From: Agreia sp. Leaf210
GTDB taxonomy: Bacteria > Actinomycetota > Actinomycetes > Actinomycetales > Microbacteriaceae
NCBI RefSeq assembly: GCF_001421485.1
Contig: NZ_LMKK01000003.1
Coordinates: 372,001 to 436,000, forward strand
DNA: 64,000 nt
Reading direction: 5' to 3'
Shown here: in pieces, positions 1-7,782 of the stretch
Numbering within the stretch: position 1 is the first letter of the stretch
Layout of the letters: every line of letters begins with the position of its first letter
The notes under the pieces: generated by a model
What the model was told of the DNA's origin: nothing
Seen by the model: the letters and a program-made list of their open reading frames with translations, nothing else
Database searches by the model: none
Position numbers and translations under genes: made by a program

Positions 1-1
1 C

Positions 2-1168
2 GACCTCGAGTTCGTCGATATCAGCAAGAGGTTCCCCGGCTTCACGGCCATCGAGGATCTCAATCTCACCATTCCGGCCGGCTCGTTCTTCGCGCTTCTC
101 GGGCCGTCAGGCTGCGGCAAGACGACCACGCTCCGACTTGTCGCGGGGCTCGAGGAGCCGTCGGCGGGACGCATTCTCATCGGAGGAAAGGACGTCACGA
201 ACACGAAGTCCTTTCAACGTCCGGTGAACACGGTCTTCCAGTCGTACGCTCTCTTTCCGCATATGACGATCCTCGAGAACGTCGCCTTCGGTCTTCGTCG
301 ACGCAAGATCGACGATCCGCTCGGCAAGGCTCACGAGGCCTTGAAACTCGTCGAACTGGACCACCTCGCGACGCGGCGCCCCGCTCAGTTGTCGGGCGGT
401 CAGCAGCAGCGCGTCGCGCTTGCACGAGCGATCGTGAATCGACCCGCTCTTCTCCTGCTCGACGAACCGCTGGGGGCGCTCGATCTCAAGCTGCGTCGCC
501 AGATGCAACTCGAGCTGAAGAGCATCCAGACCGAGATCGGCCTGACCTTTCTTCATGTCACGCACGACCAGGAGGAGGCCATGACCATGGCCGACATCGT
601 AGCGGTCATGAACAAGGGCCAGATCGAGCAGATGGGGGCGCCCGAGCAGCTCTACGAATTGCCGCGAACAGCGTTCGTCGCCAACTTCCTCGGTCAATCG
701 AATCTCTTCACGGGCCGGGTCACCGAGTCGACCGCCGACTTCATCACCGTCGACATCGCGGGCAGAGGCATCGTGGTGCCTCGCACCCGGGCTCAGCGCC
801 ACGCGGGCGAGGTGACGATCGGCGTGAGGCCCGAGAAGCTGCTGCTGCACACGGAAGCGCCCGAGACCAAGGCCGGACTCAACATCCTCGGACCGGGCCG
901 CGTCACCGACGTCTCGTTCTCCGGGGTCAGCACCTCGTACATCGTCCAGATCCCGGGTCTGGGCGCCGTGACCGTCTTCGCTCAGAACATGGTCTTCGGA
1001 CCGGTTGTGAACGAGGGTGCCGAGGTCTGGGTCAGCTGGACGGTGGATCACGGCTTCGGTCTTGAAGACGAGCCGAGCCCGGGCTCCCGCTTCCCCGCCG
1101 ACGCGTCGACGAGCGCCATCGCGATCCAGCGCAGGGCCGCGCTCGAGACCGAACTGGAAGGGGCGTAA
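2..1168 (+). CDS. ABC transporter ATP-binding protein, PotA-like (5' partial)
   Basis: ATPase subunit of a spermidine/putrescine-type importer; the frame is open from base 2, so the N-terminus lies outside the window. All nucleotide-binding motifs are readable: Walker A GPSGCGKTT (about nt 101-127), Q-loop FQSYALFPH, signature LSGGQQQR (about nt 388), Walker B LLLLDEP followed by the D-loop, and the switch histidine in HVTHDQEEAM. The last third (after FLGQSNLFTG) is a TOBE-type regulatory domain. Two permease genes follow with spacings of 3 and -4 bases, so this is one operon. The binding protein is not in view and may be upstream. Substrate is inferred only from family and from the facing gabT gene; GABA, polyamine or another amine are all possible. 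Confidence 0.9.
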   Translation, partial: DLEFVDISKRFPGFTAIEDLNLTIPAGSFFALLGPSGCGKTTTLRLVAGLEEPSAGRILIGGKDVTNTKSFQRPVNTVFQSYALFPHMTILENVAFGLRRRKIDDPLGKAHEALKLVELDHLATRRPAQLSGGQQQRVALARAIVNRPALLLLDEPLGALDLKLRRQMQLELKSIQTEIGLTFLHVTHDQEEAMTMADIVAVMNKGQIEQMGAPEQLYELPRTAFVANFLGQSNLFTGRVTESTADFITVDIAGRGIVVPRTRAQRHAGEVTIGVRPEKLLLHTEAPETKAGLNILGPGRVTDVSFSGVSTSYIVQIPGLGAVTVFAQNMVFGPVVNEGAEVWVSWTVDHGFGLEDEPSPGSRFPADASTSAIAIQRRAALETELEGA

Positions 1169-1171
1169 CCC

Positions 1172-2086
1172 GTGGCCTTCGCGGCATTCGCTTCGAGCGA
1201 CGCGGCCGTGACGAAGCCGCCGAGACGAAAGTCCACGATCGCGCTGGTTCTGCTTCTTCCCGGCATCCTCTACATGGTGCTGTTCTTTCTCACCCCGCTC
1301 ATATCGCTCGTCATCACCTCGTTCCAGGCCGAGCTTCCCGGGGGAGACATCGGCGAATACATTCCGGGAGTGCAGTGGCAGAACTACGTAGCGAGTGCGA
1401 GCGAGTATCTGCCGCACATCCTGCGCGCGTTCGGCTACGCACTCGTCGCCACCGTCTTCGCCCTGATCATCAGCTACCCGATCGCGTACTTCATCGGTGT
1501 CAAAGCACGACGCTGGCCCCTTCTGCAGAGCACGATGCTCACCCTCGTCATCGCTCCGTTCTTCATCAGTTTCCTCCTCCGCACGCTCGCGTGGAAGCAG
1601 ATCCTCTCCGACGAGTCGCCCGTGGTCCTGGCGCTCAAAGCGGTGGCGATCCTGCCCGTAGACGGACATCTCACGGGTACACCGTTCGCCGTGATCTTCG
1701 GGCTCACCTACAACTTCATCCCGTTCATGACCCTTCCGCTCTATACGACTCTCGAGCGCCTCGACACTCGCTTCCTCGAGGCGGGAAGCGACCTCTACGC
1801 GAATCCGGCCACGACGTTCCTGAAGGTCACGGTTCCGCTCTCGATGCCGGGCATCATCTCGGGCACACTGCTGACGTTCATCCCGGCGGCCGGTGACTAC
1901 ATCAACGCGAGCCGCGACTTTCTGGGATCGAGTAAGACGGCCATGCTCGGAAATGCGATCGAGGCCAACTTCCTCACGCTGCAGAACTATCCTGTCGCGG
2001 CGGCGCTCTCCATCATCCTGATGGCCGTCATCTTGGTACTCGTCGGCGTGTACGTGCGCCGCAGTGGAACGGAGGACCTGCTGTGA
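1172..2086 (+). CDS. ABC transporter permease, PotB-like
   Basis: First inner-membrane subunit of the importer, 304 residues, GTG start 3 bases after the ATPase stop. It has an N-terminal membrane segment (about residues 18-42), a periplasmic loop, then about five further helices. The EAA loop that docks on the ATPase is visible at about residues 191-227 (LEAGSDLYANP followed by VPLSMPGIISG). This arrangement is typical of the PotB/PotH branch of binding-protein-dependent transport permeases. The stop overlaps the start of the second permease in a GTGA, indicating translational coupling. Confidence 0.9.
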   Translation: MAFAAFASSDAAVTKPPRRKSTIALVLLLPGILYMVLFFLTPLISLVITSFQAELPGGDIGEYIPGVQWQNYVASASEYLPHILRAFGYALVATVFALIISYPIAYFIGVKARRWPLLQSTMLTLVIAPFFISFLLRTLAWKQILSDESPVVLALKAVAILPVDGHLTGTPFAVIFGLTYNFIPFMTLPLYTTLERLDTRFLEAGSDLYANPATTFLKVTVPLSMPGIISGTLLTFIPAAGDYINASRDFLGSSKTAMLGNAIEANFLTLQNYPVAAALSIILMAVILVLVGVYVRRSGTEDLL

Positions 2087-2943
2087 CCGCGCTACCTCTC
2101 GATCCGAAGAACCCGGCGACCAGGCGCGGAGAGCCCTCACGCCCCCGCGGAAGGTTCGCGGGTATCGGACTTCCCATCTATGTCGCGCTGGCCCTCGCGT
2201 TCCTGCTCATCCCGATCGTCTACACCTTCGTCTTCTCGTTCAACGACTCGGGCAAGTCCAACCTCGCCTGGAGGGGGTTCACGTTCGAGAAGTGGCTCAC
2301 GGTCTGCAACGAACCCGGTCTCTGCGAGGCCTTCGGCAACAGCATTCTCGTGGGAGTCGTCGCCACCGTTCTCGCGACCGCGCTCGGCACGGCCATCGCG
2401 ATTGCGCTCGTGCGCTATCGATTCCGGTTTCGCTCGAGTATCAGCCTGCTGCTGTTCTTGCCCATGGCGACCCCCGAGGTCGTGCTGGGCGCGGGGCTTG
2501 CTGCACAATTCCTGGCCCTCGGTACGCAGAAGGGCATCGTGACGGTGATTCTGGCCCACACGATGTTCTGCATCAGCTTCGTGGTGGTCACCGTGAAAGC
2601 ACGCGTAGCAGGCCTCGACCCGGCGCTCGAAGAGGCGGGACGAGATCTCTACGGCTCGCCGGCCCAGGTCTTCTGGCGCATCACGTTTCCTCTGCTTCTG
2701 CCGGGCATTCTGGCGGCGGCGCTGTTGTCGTTCGCGCTGAGCTTCGATGACTTCATCATCACGAACTTCAACTCGGGCGCCGTCGACACCTTCCCCAAAT
2801 TCATCTACATCGCGGCGGCACGAGGCATCCCCGCCGAGGCGAATGTGATCGCCTCGGCCGTGTTCATCCTGGCGATCCTCATCGTGGTGGTGAGTCAGGT
2901 CAGCCGCTCGGCCAGGCAGAAGAGGCTGGCGAAGCTCACCTGA
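2083..2943 (+). CDS. ABC transporter permease, PotC-like
   Basis: Second permease, 286 residues, starting at a GTG that shares four bases with the preceding stop. About six transmembrane helices are seen. The EAA motif (LEEAGRDLYGSP, then FPLLLPGILAA) lies at about residues 180-211, followed by the SFDDFIITNF segment that is characteristic of PotC/PotI proteins. Last gene of the importer operon; it meets the oppositely directed asparaginase gene tail to tail with an 18-base gap. Confidence 0.9.
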   Translation: MTALPLDPKNPATRRGEPSRPRGRFAGIGLPIYVALALAFLLIPIVYTFVFSFNDSGKSNLAWRGFTFEKWLTVCNEPGLCEAFGNSILVGVVATVLATALGTAIAIALVRYRFRFRSSISLLLFLPMATPEVVLGAGLAAQFLALGTQKGIVTVILAHTMFCISFVVVTVKARVAGLDPALEEAGRDLYGSPAQVFWRITFPLLLPGILAAALLSFALSFDDFIITNFNSGAVDTFPKFIYIAAARGIPAEANVIASAVFILAILIVVVSQVSRSARQKRLAKLT

Positions 2944-2966
2944 TCCAGCGCCCGAGCCCGATCAGG
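2939..2966. terminator. possible bidirectional hairpin between convergent operons
   Basis: The 7-base arms CCTGATC (2939-2945) and GATCAGG (2960-2966) can pair around a 14-base loop. The structure contains the stop codons of both convergent genes. There is no T-run on either side, so it is only a weak terminator candidate. Confidence 0.3.
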
Positions 2967-3966
2967 CGGTGACTCTGATCGTTCCGACGGGCTTGCCGCC
3001 ACCGAGAACGGCGAGATCGAACGTGCGCACCAGGGCATCGACGTCGTCGCGGCTGACGGCGCCCGCGCGCACGAGGAGATCGAGCGCCACGATCGCGGCC
3101 GCCCGCAGACTGCCATCGAGGATCTTGAGGGCGACGGCCACACCGGATCTGGTGGACATGACCATGACACCCTCGGCACCGAGCTTCGCAAAGAGCTGGA
3201 GCTTGTCAATCACGAGGGTGTTCTGCTCATTGGGGGAGTCGACGGCCCAGCCGTTGGAGAGCACCGAGTCGACCAGCCATTCGGCATCCGGAGTCTCGCT
3301 CTGGGCTATGCGCGACACGCCCCGGGCGAGTGCACGAAGGGAGATGGCATGCACGGGAGCACCGCAGCCGTCTACTCCGGATGCGGCGATCGCCTCGCCG
3401 GTCTGCTCCTCGATGAGGTCGCGGATCCGGCGCTGAAGAGGATGCGCGGGGTCGAGGTAGTCGGCGGTGCTCCAGCCCTGCTTGACGCAGGCAAGCAGCA
3501 TGGCGGCGTGCTTTCCGGAGCAGTTCATATAGACCCGTTGTGCGGAGCCGCCGGCGCGGACGACCGCATCGCGCGCGGCCCGGTCTCCCGGCCAGTCCTC
3601 GGGGCATCCGAGGTCGGACTCGTCGAGCGAGGCCAGTCGAAGGATGTCGCGCACGACGTCGACATGCTCGGGCGTTCCCCCGTGGCTCGCCATCGAGAGT
3701 GCGGTCTGCAGCGGATCGAGGTCGACACCCGCCTGACGGATGGCCAGCGCCTGGAAGGGCTTGAGACTGGAGCGCGGGAAGACGGGTGCAGATGCGTCGC
3801 CGAGCTCGTCGAGAACCGCGCCCGTCGGGTCGAGTACGACGGCCGCGCCCACGTGACGCGACTCGATGAATCCGCTGCGCTCGAGCACGGCGAGCTCGAC
3901 GGCTCCCTCGAGAGAGAAGGTGCCCCGCGATGCAGCGTCTGAGGCAGCCGTCGCGAGAGAGCTCAT
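2962..3966 (-). CDS. asparaginase II family protein (class 3 type L-asparaginase)
   Basis: Predicted to hydrolyse L-asparagine to aspartate and ammonia in the cytoplasm; 334 residues. The family core is well preserved: PRSSLKP gives a Ser-x-x-Lys pair (S66, K69), NCSGKHAAM gives Cys149 and Lys152, and DGCGAP gives Cys201. This pattern matches the Ser/Lys and Cys-Lys-Cys residues known from the Rhizobium etli-type enzyme. The frame stays open further upstream, but the ATG at 3966 overlaps the gabT stop as ATGA and MSSLATAA is a sensible N-terminus. Second gene of a gabT operon. Substrate could be another amide, since activity across this family is not uniform. Confidence 0.85.
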   Translation of the reverse strand: MSSLATAASDAASRGTFSLEGAVELAVLERSGFIESRHVGAAVVLDPTGAVLDELGDASAPVFPRSSLKPFQALAIRQAGVDLDPLQTALSMASHGGTPEHVDVVRDILRLASLDESDLGCPEDWPGDRAARDAVVRAGGSAQRVYMNCSGKHAAMLLACVKQGWSTADYLDPAHPLQRRIRDLIEEQTGEAIAASGVDGCGAPVHAISLRALARGVSRIAQSETPDAEWLVDSVLSNGWAVDSPNEQNTLVIDKLQLFAKLGAEGVMVMSTRSGVAVALKILDGSLRAAAIVALDLLVRAGAVSRDDVDALVRTFDLAVLGGGKPVGTIRVTA

Positions 3967-5318
3967 CGCAGGGTCGCCATCGCATCGTCGATGACGCTCA
4001 GCGCGTCGGTCAGGAGTGCATCGGAGATCGCGAGGCTCGGCAGGAAACGCACGATGTTGCCGTACGTTCCCGCATTCAGGACGAGAACACCCTGCGACGC
4101 CGCGTAGGCCACGATCGCGTCGACGGCCTTGGGGTTGGGTTCCTTCGTGGTGGCTCCCGTTCCGGGCTGCACCAGCTCGATCGCGATCATGGCTCCGATA
4201 CCGCGGATGTCGCCGATGATGTCGTACTTCGACGCCAGTTCCTCGAGACCCGTGACGAGTGTCTGCTCGATGCGGGTCGCCTCGGCGAGCAGGTTGTCGC
4301 TCTCGATCTGCTCGAAGACGGCCACGGCCGCTGCCGCTGCCACGGGATTGCCGCCGAAGGTGCCGCCCAATCCGCCGGGGAGGGCCGAGTCCATGATCTC
4401 GGCGCGGCCCGTGACTCCCGCGAGAGGAAGCCCGCCCGCGATGCCCTTGGCGCTCAGCACGAGGTCGGGAACGAGGCCGAAGTGCTCGCTGGCGAAATAG
4501 GCGCCGGTGCGCGCCATGCCGCTCTGGATCTCGTCGGCGATGAAGACGATGCCGTTGTCGGTGCACCACTGCTGCAGGGCGGGCAGGTAGCCCTCGGCCG
4601 GGACGACGAAGCCGCCCTCGCCCTGGATCGGCTCGACGACGAGGCACGCGAGGTCGTACGCGCCGACGGTCTTCTCGAGGTAGCCGATCGTGCGGGCCGC
4701 CGCCTCGGCTCCGGTGAGTCCGTCGTGGTACGGGTACGAGTTGGGTGCGCGGTAGACGTCGCCGGCGAAGGGGCCGAAGCCCGTGGAGTACGGAGCCGCC
4801 TTGAAGTTCATCGCCATGGTCAGGTTGGTGCGACCGTGGTACGCGTGCTCGAGCACCGCAACACCCGTGCGGCGCGTGTACTTGCGGGCGATCTTCACGG
4901 CGTTCTCGACGGCCTCGGCGCCGGAGTTCACGAGCACCGTCTTCTTCGCGAAGTCGCCGGGGGTGTGCTGGGCGAGCAGTTCGGCGACCCGCACGTACTC
5001 CTCGTAGGGGGTGACCGTGAACAGCGTGTGCGTCACCTTGCCGAGCTGAGCCGCGGCGGCCTCGATGACCCGAGCAGAGGTGTGACCGACGGTCGTGACT
5101 CCGATACCGGCGCCGAGATCGATGAACTGATTGCCGTCGGCGTCGACGAGGATCGCTCCGTTGGCCTTCTCGATGTAGATAGGGAGTGCGGTGCCGACAC
5201 CCACCGGCACAACGGCCAGTCGTCGCTCGTGCAGTGCGATGCTCTGGGGACCGGGGATGGCCGTGACGACCTTCCGCTCCTGGGCGACTGTGTACGAGGA
5301 ATTCAGGGTGTCTGTCAT
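3963..5318 (-). CDS. gabT: 4-aminobutyrate aminotransferase
   Basis: PLP-dependent class III aminotransferase of 451 residues, transferring the amino group of GABA to 2-oxoglutarate and giving succinic semialdehyde. Visible landmarks are NSGAEAVENA (131-140, cofactor phosphate binding), HGRTNLTMAM, VEPIQGEGG (228-236), the PLP-binding Asp262 in FIADEIQSG, and the Schiff-base lysine K291 in LSAKGIAGGLPL. Length is normal for the family. It is the first gene of an operon with the asparaginase (4-base overlap) and faces a polyamine-type importer, so a role in polyamine/GABA nitrogen use is reasonable. A related omega-amino acid such as 5-aminovalerate cannot be excluded as substrate. Confidence 0.92.
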   Translation of the reverse strand: MTDTLNSSYTVAQERKVVTAIPGPQSIALHERRLAVVPVGVGTALPIYIEKANGAILVDADGNQFIDLGAGIGVTTVGHTSARVIEAAAAQLGKVTHTLFTVTPYEEYVRVAELLAQHTPGDFAKKTVLVNSGAEAVENAVKIARKYTRRTGVAVLEHAYHGRTNLTMAMNFKAAPYSTGFGPFAGDVYRAPNSYPYHDGLTGAEAAARTIGYLEKTVGAYDLACLVVEPIQGEGGFVVPAEGYLPALQQWCTDNGIVFIADEIQSGMARTGAYFASEHFGLVPDLVLSAKGIAGGLPLAGVTGRAEIMDSALPGGLGGTFGGNPVAAAAAVAVFEQIESDNLLAEATRIEQTLVTGLEELASKYDIIGDIRGIGAMIAIELVQPGTGATTKEPNPKAVDAIVAYAASQGVLVLNAGTYGNIVRFLPSLAISDALLTDALSVIDDAMATLR

Positions 5319-5328
5319 GATGCCATCG

Positions 5329-5334
5329 AGTTTA
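5329..5334 (-). promoter_or_regulatory. -10 box of gabT
   Basis: Reads TAAACT on the minus strand, ending 10 bases before the gabT ATG, so the transcript would have a leader of only a few bases. Divergent from the osmC-like promoter 25 bases away. Confidence 0.5.
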
Positions 5335-5358
5335 CCGCCGTGCCGACACGCGCCCGGT

Positions 5359-5364
5359 TAGGCT
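5359..5364 (+). promoter_or_regulatory. -10 box of leaderless osmC-like gene
   Basis: TAGGCT ends 6 bases before the GTG at 5371; no Shine-Dalgarno sequence lies in between, so a leaderless mRNA is predicted. Confidence 0.6.
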
Positions 5365-5370
5365 GATCGC

Positions 5371-5835
5371 GTGAAAGCGCAGCATTCCTACACCGTGACC
5401 GTAGAGTGGCTTGGAAATAGGGGCACGGGTACCAGCGGGTACCGAGACTACGGGCGCGGCCACCTCGTGACGGCGGAGGGGAAACACCCCGTCGAGGGAA
5501 GCGCCGACCGCACATTCCACGGAGACACCGACCGGTGGAACCCCGAAGAGATGCTGCTGGCCGCACTGAGCCAGTGCCACATGCTCTCGTACCTGCACGT
5601 CGCGGTTCTGCACGGCGTCGTGGTCACGGGGTATCGGGACGAGGCGACGGGGACACTCGCCCTCGACCGCACGGGTGGCGGACGGTTCACGTCGGCGACG
5701 CTGCATCCCAGGGTCGAGTTGGCCGACCCCTCGCAAGCCGAGCTGGCCCAGTCACTGCACGGCGAGGCGAGTGAGAAGTGCTTCATCGCGAACTCGGTCA
5801 GCTTTCCCGTGCTGCACGAACCCCTGGCCGGATGA
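5371..5835 (+). CDS. OsmC/Ohr family peroxide-resistance protein
   Basis: 154 residues. Proteins of this family reduce organic hydroperoxides through two conserved cysteines. Both are present: one in LSQCHMLSYLH, at the start of the central helix, and one in SEKCFIANSVSFPV near the C-terminus. The segment WNPEEMLLAALSQCH is the family's most recognisable part. It is an OsmC-like subgroup rather than Ohr proper, and the physiological reductant cannot be read from sequence. The start is a GTG used without a ribosome-binding site. The gene overlaps the following phosphopantetheinyl transferase by four bases (ATGA). Confidence 0.85.
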   Translation: MKAQHSYTVTVEWLGNRGTGTSGYRDYGRGHLVTAEGKHPVEGSADRTFHGDTDRWNPEEMLLAALSQCHMLSYLHVAVLHGVVVTGYRDEATGTLALDRTGGGRFTSATLHPRVELADPSQAELAQSLHGEASEKCFIANSVSFPVLHEPLAG

Positions 5836-6425
5836 CCGCCAGACACGTGCGCGTGACGCTGCGTGCGGCGCCCGCGTCCGACGCGATCGAGCGGACCGTC
5901 GCATCCGTCGCCGGTGTCGTGGCGTCGCAGGTGATCATCGAGTCGCACTGCGATGACTGCGAGAGGCCACACGGCAAGCCGCGGGTGCTCTTCCCGCTTG
6001 CCGACGACGGCTCCGAGATCATGGTCAGCAAGAGCTCGGCGGCGGGGTGGGTCGCGACGGCCATATCGCTCGATGCTGGAGGAGGCGATCTGGGCGTCGA
6101 CATCGAGTCGTCGGTGCAGATGTCGAGGGCGCGGGTCGATGAAGCCGCGTTCTCCGAGGCCGAGCGAGATCTCATCGACGACGAAGACGCCGGGAGCCGT
6201 GACGAGCTGCGTACCCGGCTGTGGTCACGCAAAGAGGCGTACCTGAAAGCGACCGGGCGCGGTCTTCGCCTCGACCTCACGACGATCGACCTCGCATCCG
6301 GCCTTGGAGATGGTGCCGTGATCGTCGACGTGCCGTTCGGGGACCCGACTCTTGTTCTCACGGTCGCGATGCTCGGCCCTGAGCCGGTCGTCGTGGAGCC
6401 GGTCGTCGTGGAGCTGCTCGACTGA
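5832..6425 (+). CDS. 4'-phosphopantetheinyl transferase, Sfp type
   Basis: Transfers phosphopantetheine from CoA to the conserved serine of carrier-protein domains; 197 residues. The magnesium/CoA signature GVDIES (88-93) and WSRKEAYLKATGRGL (131-145) are intact, and the HGKP element (47-50) is in the expected N-terminal position. The ATG at 5832 overlaps the osmC stop; an upstream in-frame ATG at 5778 lies inside osmC and is less likely. Its likely client is the carrier domain of the large synthetase encoded just beyond the M1 peptidase gene. The C-terminus ends in a duplicated PVVVE motif caused by a perfect 15-base tandem repeat (6381-6410). Confidence 0.88.
   Translation: MTARHVRVTLRAAPASDAIERTVASVAGVVASQVIIESHCDDCERPHGKPRVLFPLADDGSEIMVSKSSAAGWVATAISLDAGGGDLGVDIESSVQMSRARVDEAAFSEAERDLIDDEDAGSRDELRTRLWSRKEAYLKATGRGLRLDLTTIDLASGLGDGAVIVDVPFGDPTLVLTVAMLGPEPVVVEPVVVELLD
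6381..6410 (+). repeat. 15-bp perfect tandem duplication in phosphopantetheinyl transferase gene
   Basis: GAGCCGGTCGTCGTG occurs twice in direct succession, encoding EPVVV-EPVVV in the C-terminal tail. In-frame, so it would tolerate slippage without breaking the gene. Confidence 0.8.
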
Positions 6426-6440
6426 CTCGAGCCGGCACGC

Positions 6441-7775
6441 TCAGCGGGGAAGCACCGGCAGTCGCTCGGCGAAGAGCCAGCTCTCGAACAGCTCATCCAA
6501 GTCGACGGCGCTGCGTTCGTGAGCGTGCAGATAGAACGCCTCGGTGGTCACGTTGCCGTAGCGGTTCTCCGTCGCCCACGAACTCAGGAGCTCGAAGAAC
6601 GCGTCATCGCCGAGGATGATGCGCAGAGCGTGGAGCGTGAGGGCGCCGCGTTTGTAGACCCTGTCGTCGAACATCTTCTCCGGCCCGGGATCGCCGATCG
6701 TCAGGTCTTGGGGGAGGTGCGAGAGCCGTGCCCAGTGCTGATGCGCGAGGCGGTCGGCCGTGGGGCCGCCCGATTCCTCCGACCAGAGCCACTCGGCGTA
6801 GCAGGCGAAACCCTCGTGCAGCCAGATGTCCTTCCACGTCGTAGCGGTGACGCTGTTGCCGAACCAGGAGTGCGCCAACTCGTGCGCGATGAGCCGCTCC
6901 GAGCCGCCCAGGCCGTCGATGTGGTTCCTGCCGAAGACGGCGAAGCCGTGAGCCTCCACAGGGATCTCGAGGTCGTCGTCGGCTACGACGACCGAGTACT
7001 CGCCGAAGGGATAGGGTCCGAACAAACGCTCGAAGAGAGCGATCATCCGTTCCTGGTCGGCGAAGTCGTTCTGGGCGCGATCGACGATGGAGGCCGGCGC
7101 CAGCACCGTCTGCGGAACAGGCACCTTCGAGAGCACGAGCTCCCTATACACACCGATCTGGATGCTGGCCAGGTAGGTCGCCATGGGTTCGACGGTCTCG
7201 TATGTCCACGTCGTGCGGCTCGCCCGCCGGACCTTCGAGACGAGGCGGCCGTTCGCGAGCACCGAGTAAGACGACTCGGCCGCGATGCGGATGCGGAACG
7301 AGGCCTTGTCGCTGGGATGGTCGTTGCACGGGAACCAGCTCGGTGCCCCGCTGGGCTGAGACGCGACGAGCACGCCCTCGCTCAGTTCTTCCCAGCCGAG
7401 TTCGCCCCACGGGCTGCGCACGGGCCGCGGGAGACCGCCGTAGCGAACGCTCAGTACGAATTCTTTGCCGGCTTCGATGGGACGCGCCGGCGTGATGGTG
7501 AGTTTTCTGGCCGACTCGACGAGCTTCGAGGGTGCGGCGCCGTCGATGGTGACGCGCGTCGCCACGAGCCCGCAGAAGTCGACGCTGAAGCGGGTCAACT
7601 CGTGCGTCGCGGTCGCCGTGATGATGGCGGTCGCGGCGAGACGGTTGTTGGCGACCCTGTAGTCGAGATCGAGGTCGTACGACGAGACGGTGTAGCCGCC
7701 ATTGCCGCTGGTGGGAACGTAGCTGTCACCAATGGTCAGGGAACCGTGACTGGGGTGTGAGGGAGTGTGCGGCAT
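6441..7775 (-). CDS. compact M1 family zinc aminopeptidase
   Basis: 444-residue gluzincin metallopeptidase lacking the large C-terminal domain of PepN-type enzymes. Zinc site: HELAH (298-302) with the third ligand Glu321 in WLHEGFACYAEW. The usual GxMEN exopeptidase motif is replaced by IPVEAHGFAVF, as in other short actinobacterial M1 proteins. No signal peptide or membrane segment is seen, so it is probably cytoplasmic or released by another route. It starts 7 bases after the stop of the poly(amino acid) synthetase, so both are co-transcribed. As I recall, the epsilon-poly-lysine-degrading enzymes of Streptomyces albulus are also zinc aminopeptidases, so processing or self-protection against the product is a plausible role. 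Confidence 0.85.
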   Translation of the reverse strand: MPHTPSHPSHGSLTIGDSYVPTSGNGGYTVSSYDLDLDYRVANNRLAATAIITATATHELTRFSVDFCGLVATRVTIDGAAPSKLVESARKLTITPARPIEAGKEFVLSVRYGGLPRPVRSPWGELGWEELSEGVLVASQPSGAPSWFPCNDHPSDKASFRIRIAAESSYSVLANGRLVSKVRRASRTTWTYETVEPMATYLASIQIGVYRELVLSKVPVPQTVLAPASIVDRAQNDFADQERMIALFERLFGPYPFGEYSVVVADDDLEIPVEAHGFAVFGRNHIDGLGGSERLIAHELAHSWFGNSVTATTWKDIWLHEGFACYAEWLWSEESGGPTADRLAHQHWARLSHLPQDLTIGDPGPEKMFDDRVYKRGALTLHALRIILGDDAFFELLSSWATENRYGNVTTEAFYLHAHERSAVDLDELFESWLFAERLPVLPR

Positions 7776-7782
7776 CTGTCGC

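Noticed and set aside
107-2140. Very long open frame on the minus strand across the importer genes
   Set aside because: It mirrors the ATPase and permease genes, has Arg/Glu/Asp-heavy nonsense composition and no motifs; such frames are expected opposite GC-rich genes.
3967-4647. Upstream extension of the asparaginase frame into gabT
   Set aside because: It is inside gabT in another frame; the ATGA overlap at 3963-3966 gives a normal start.
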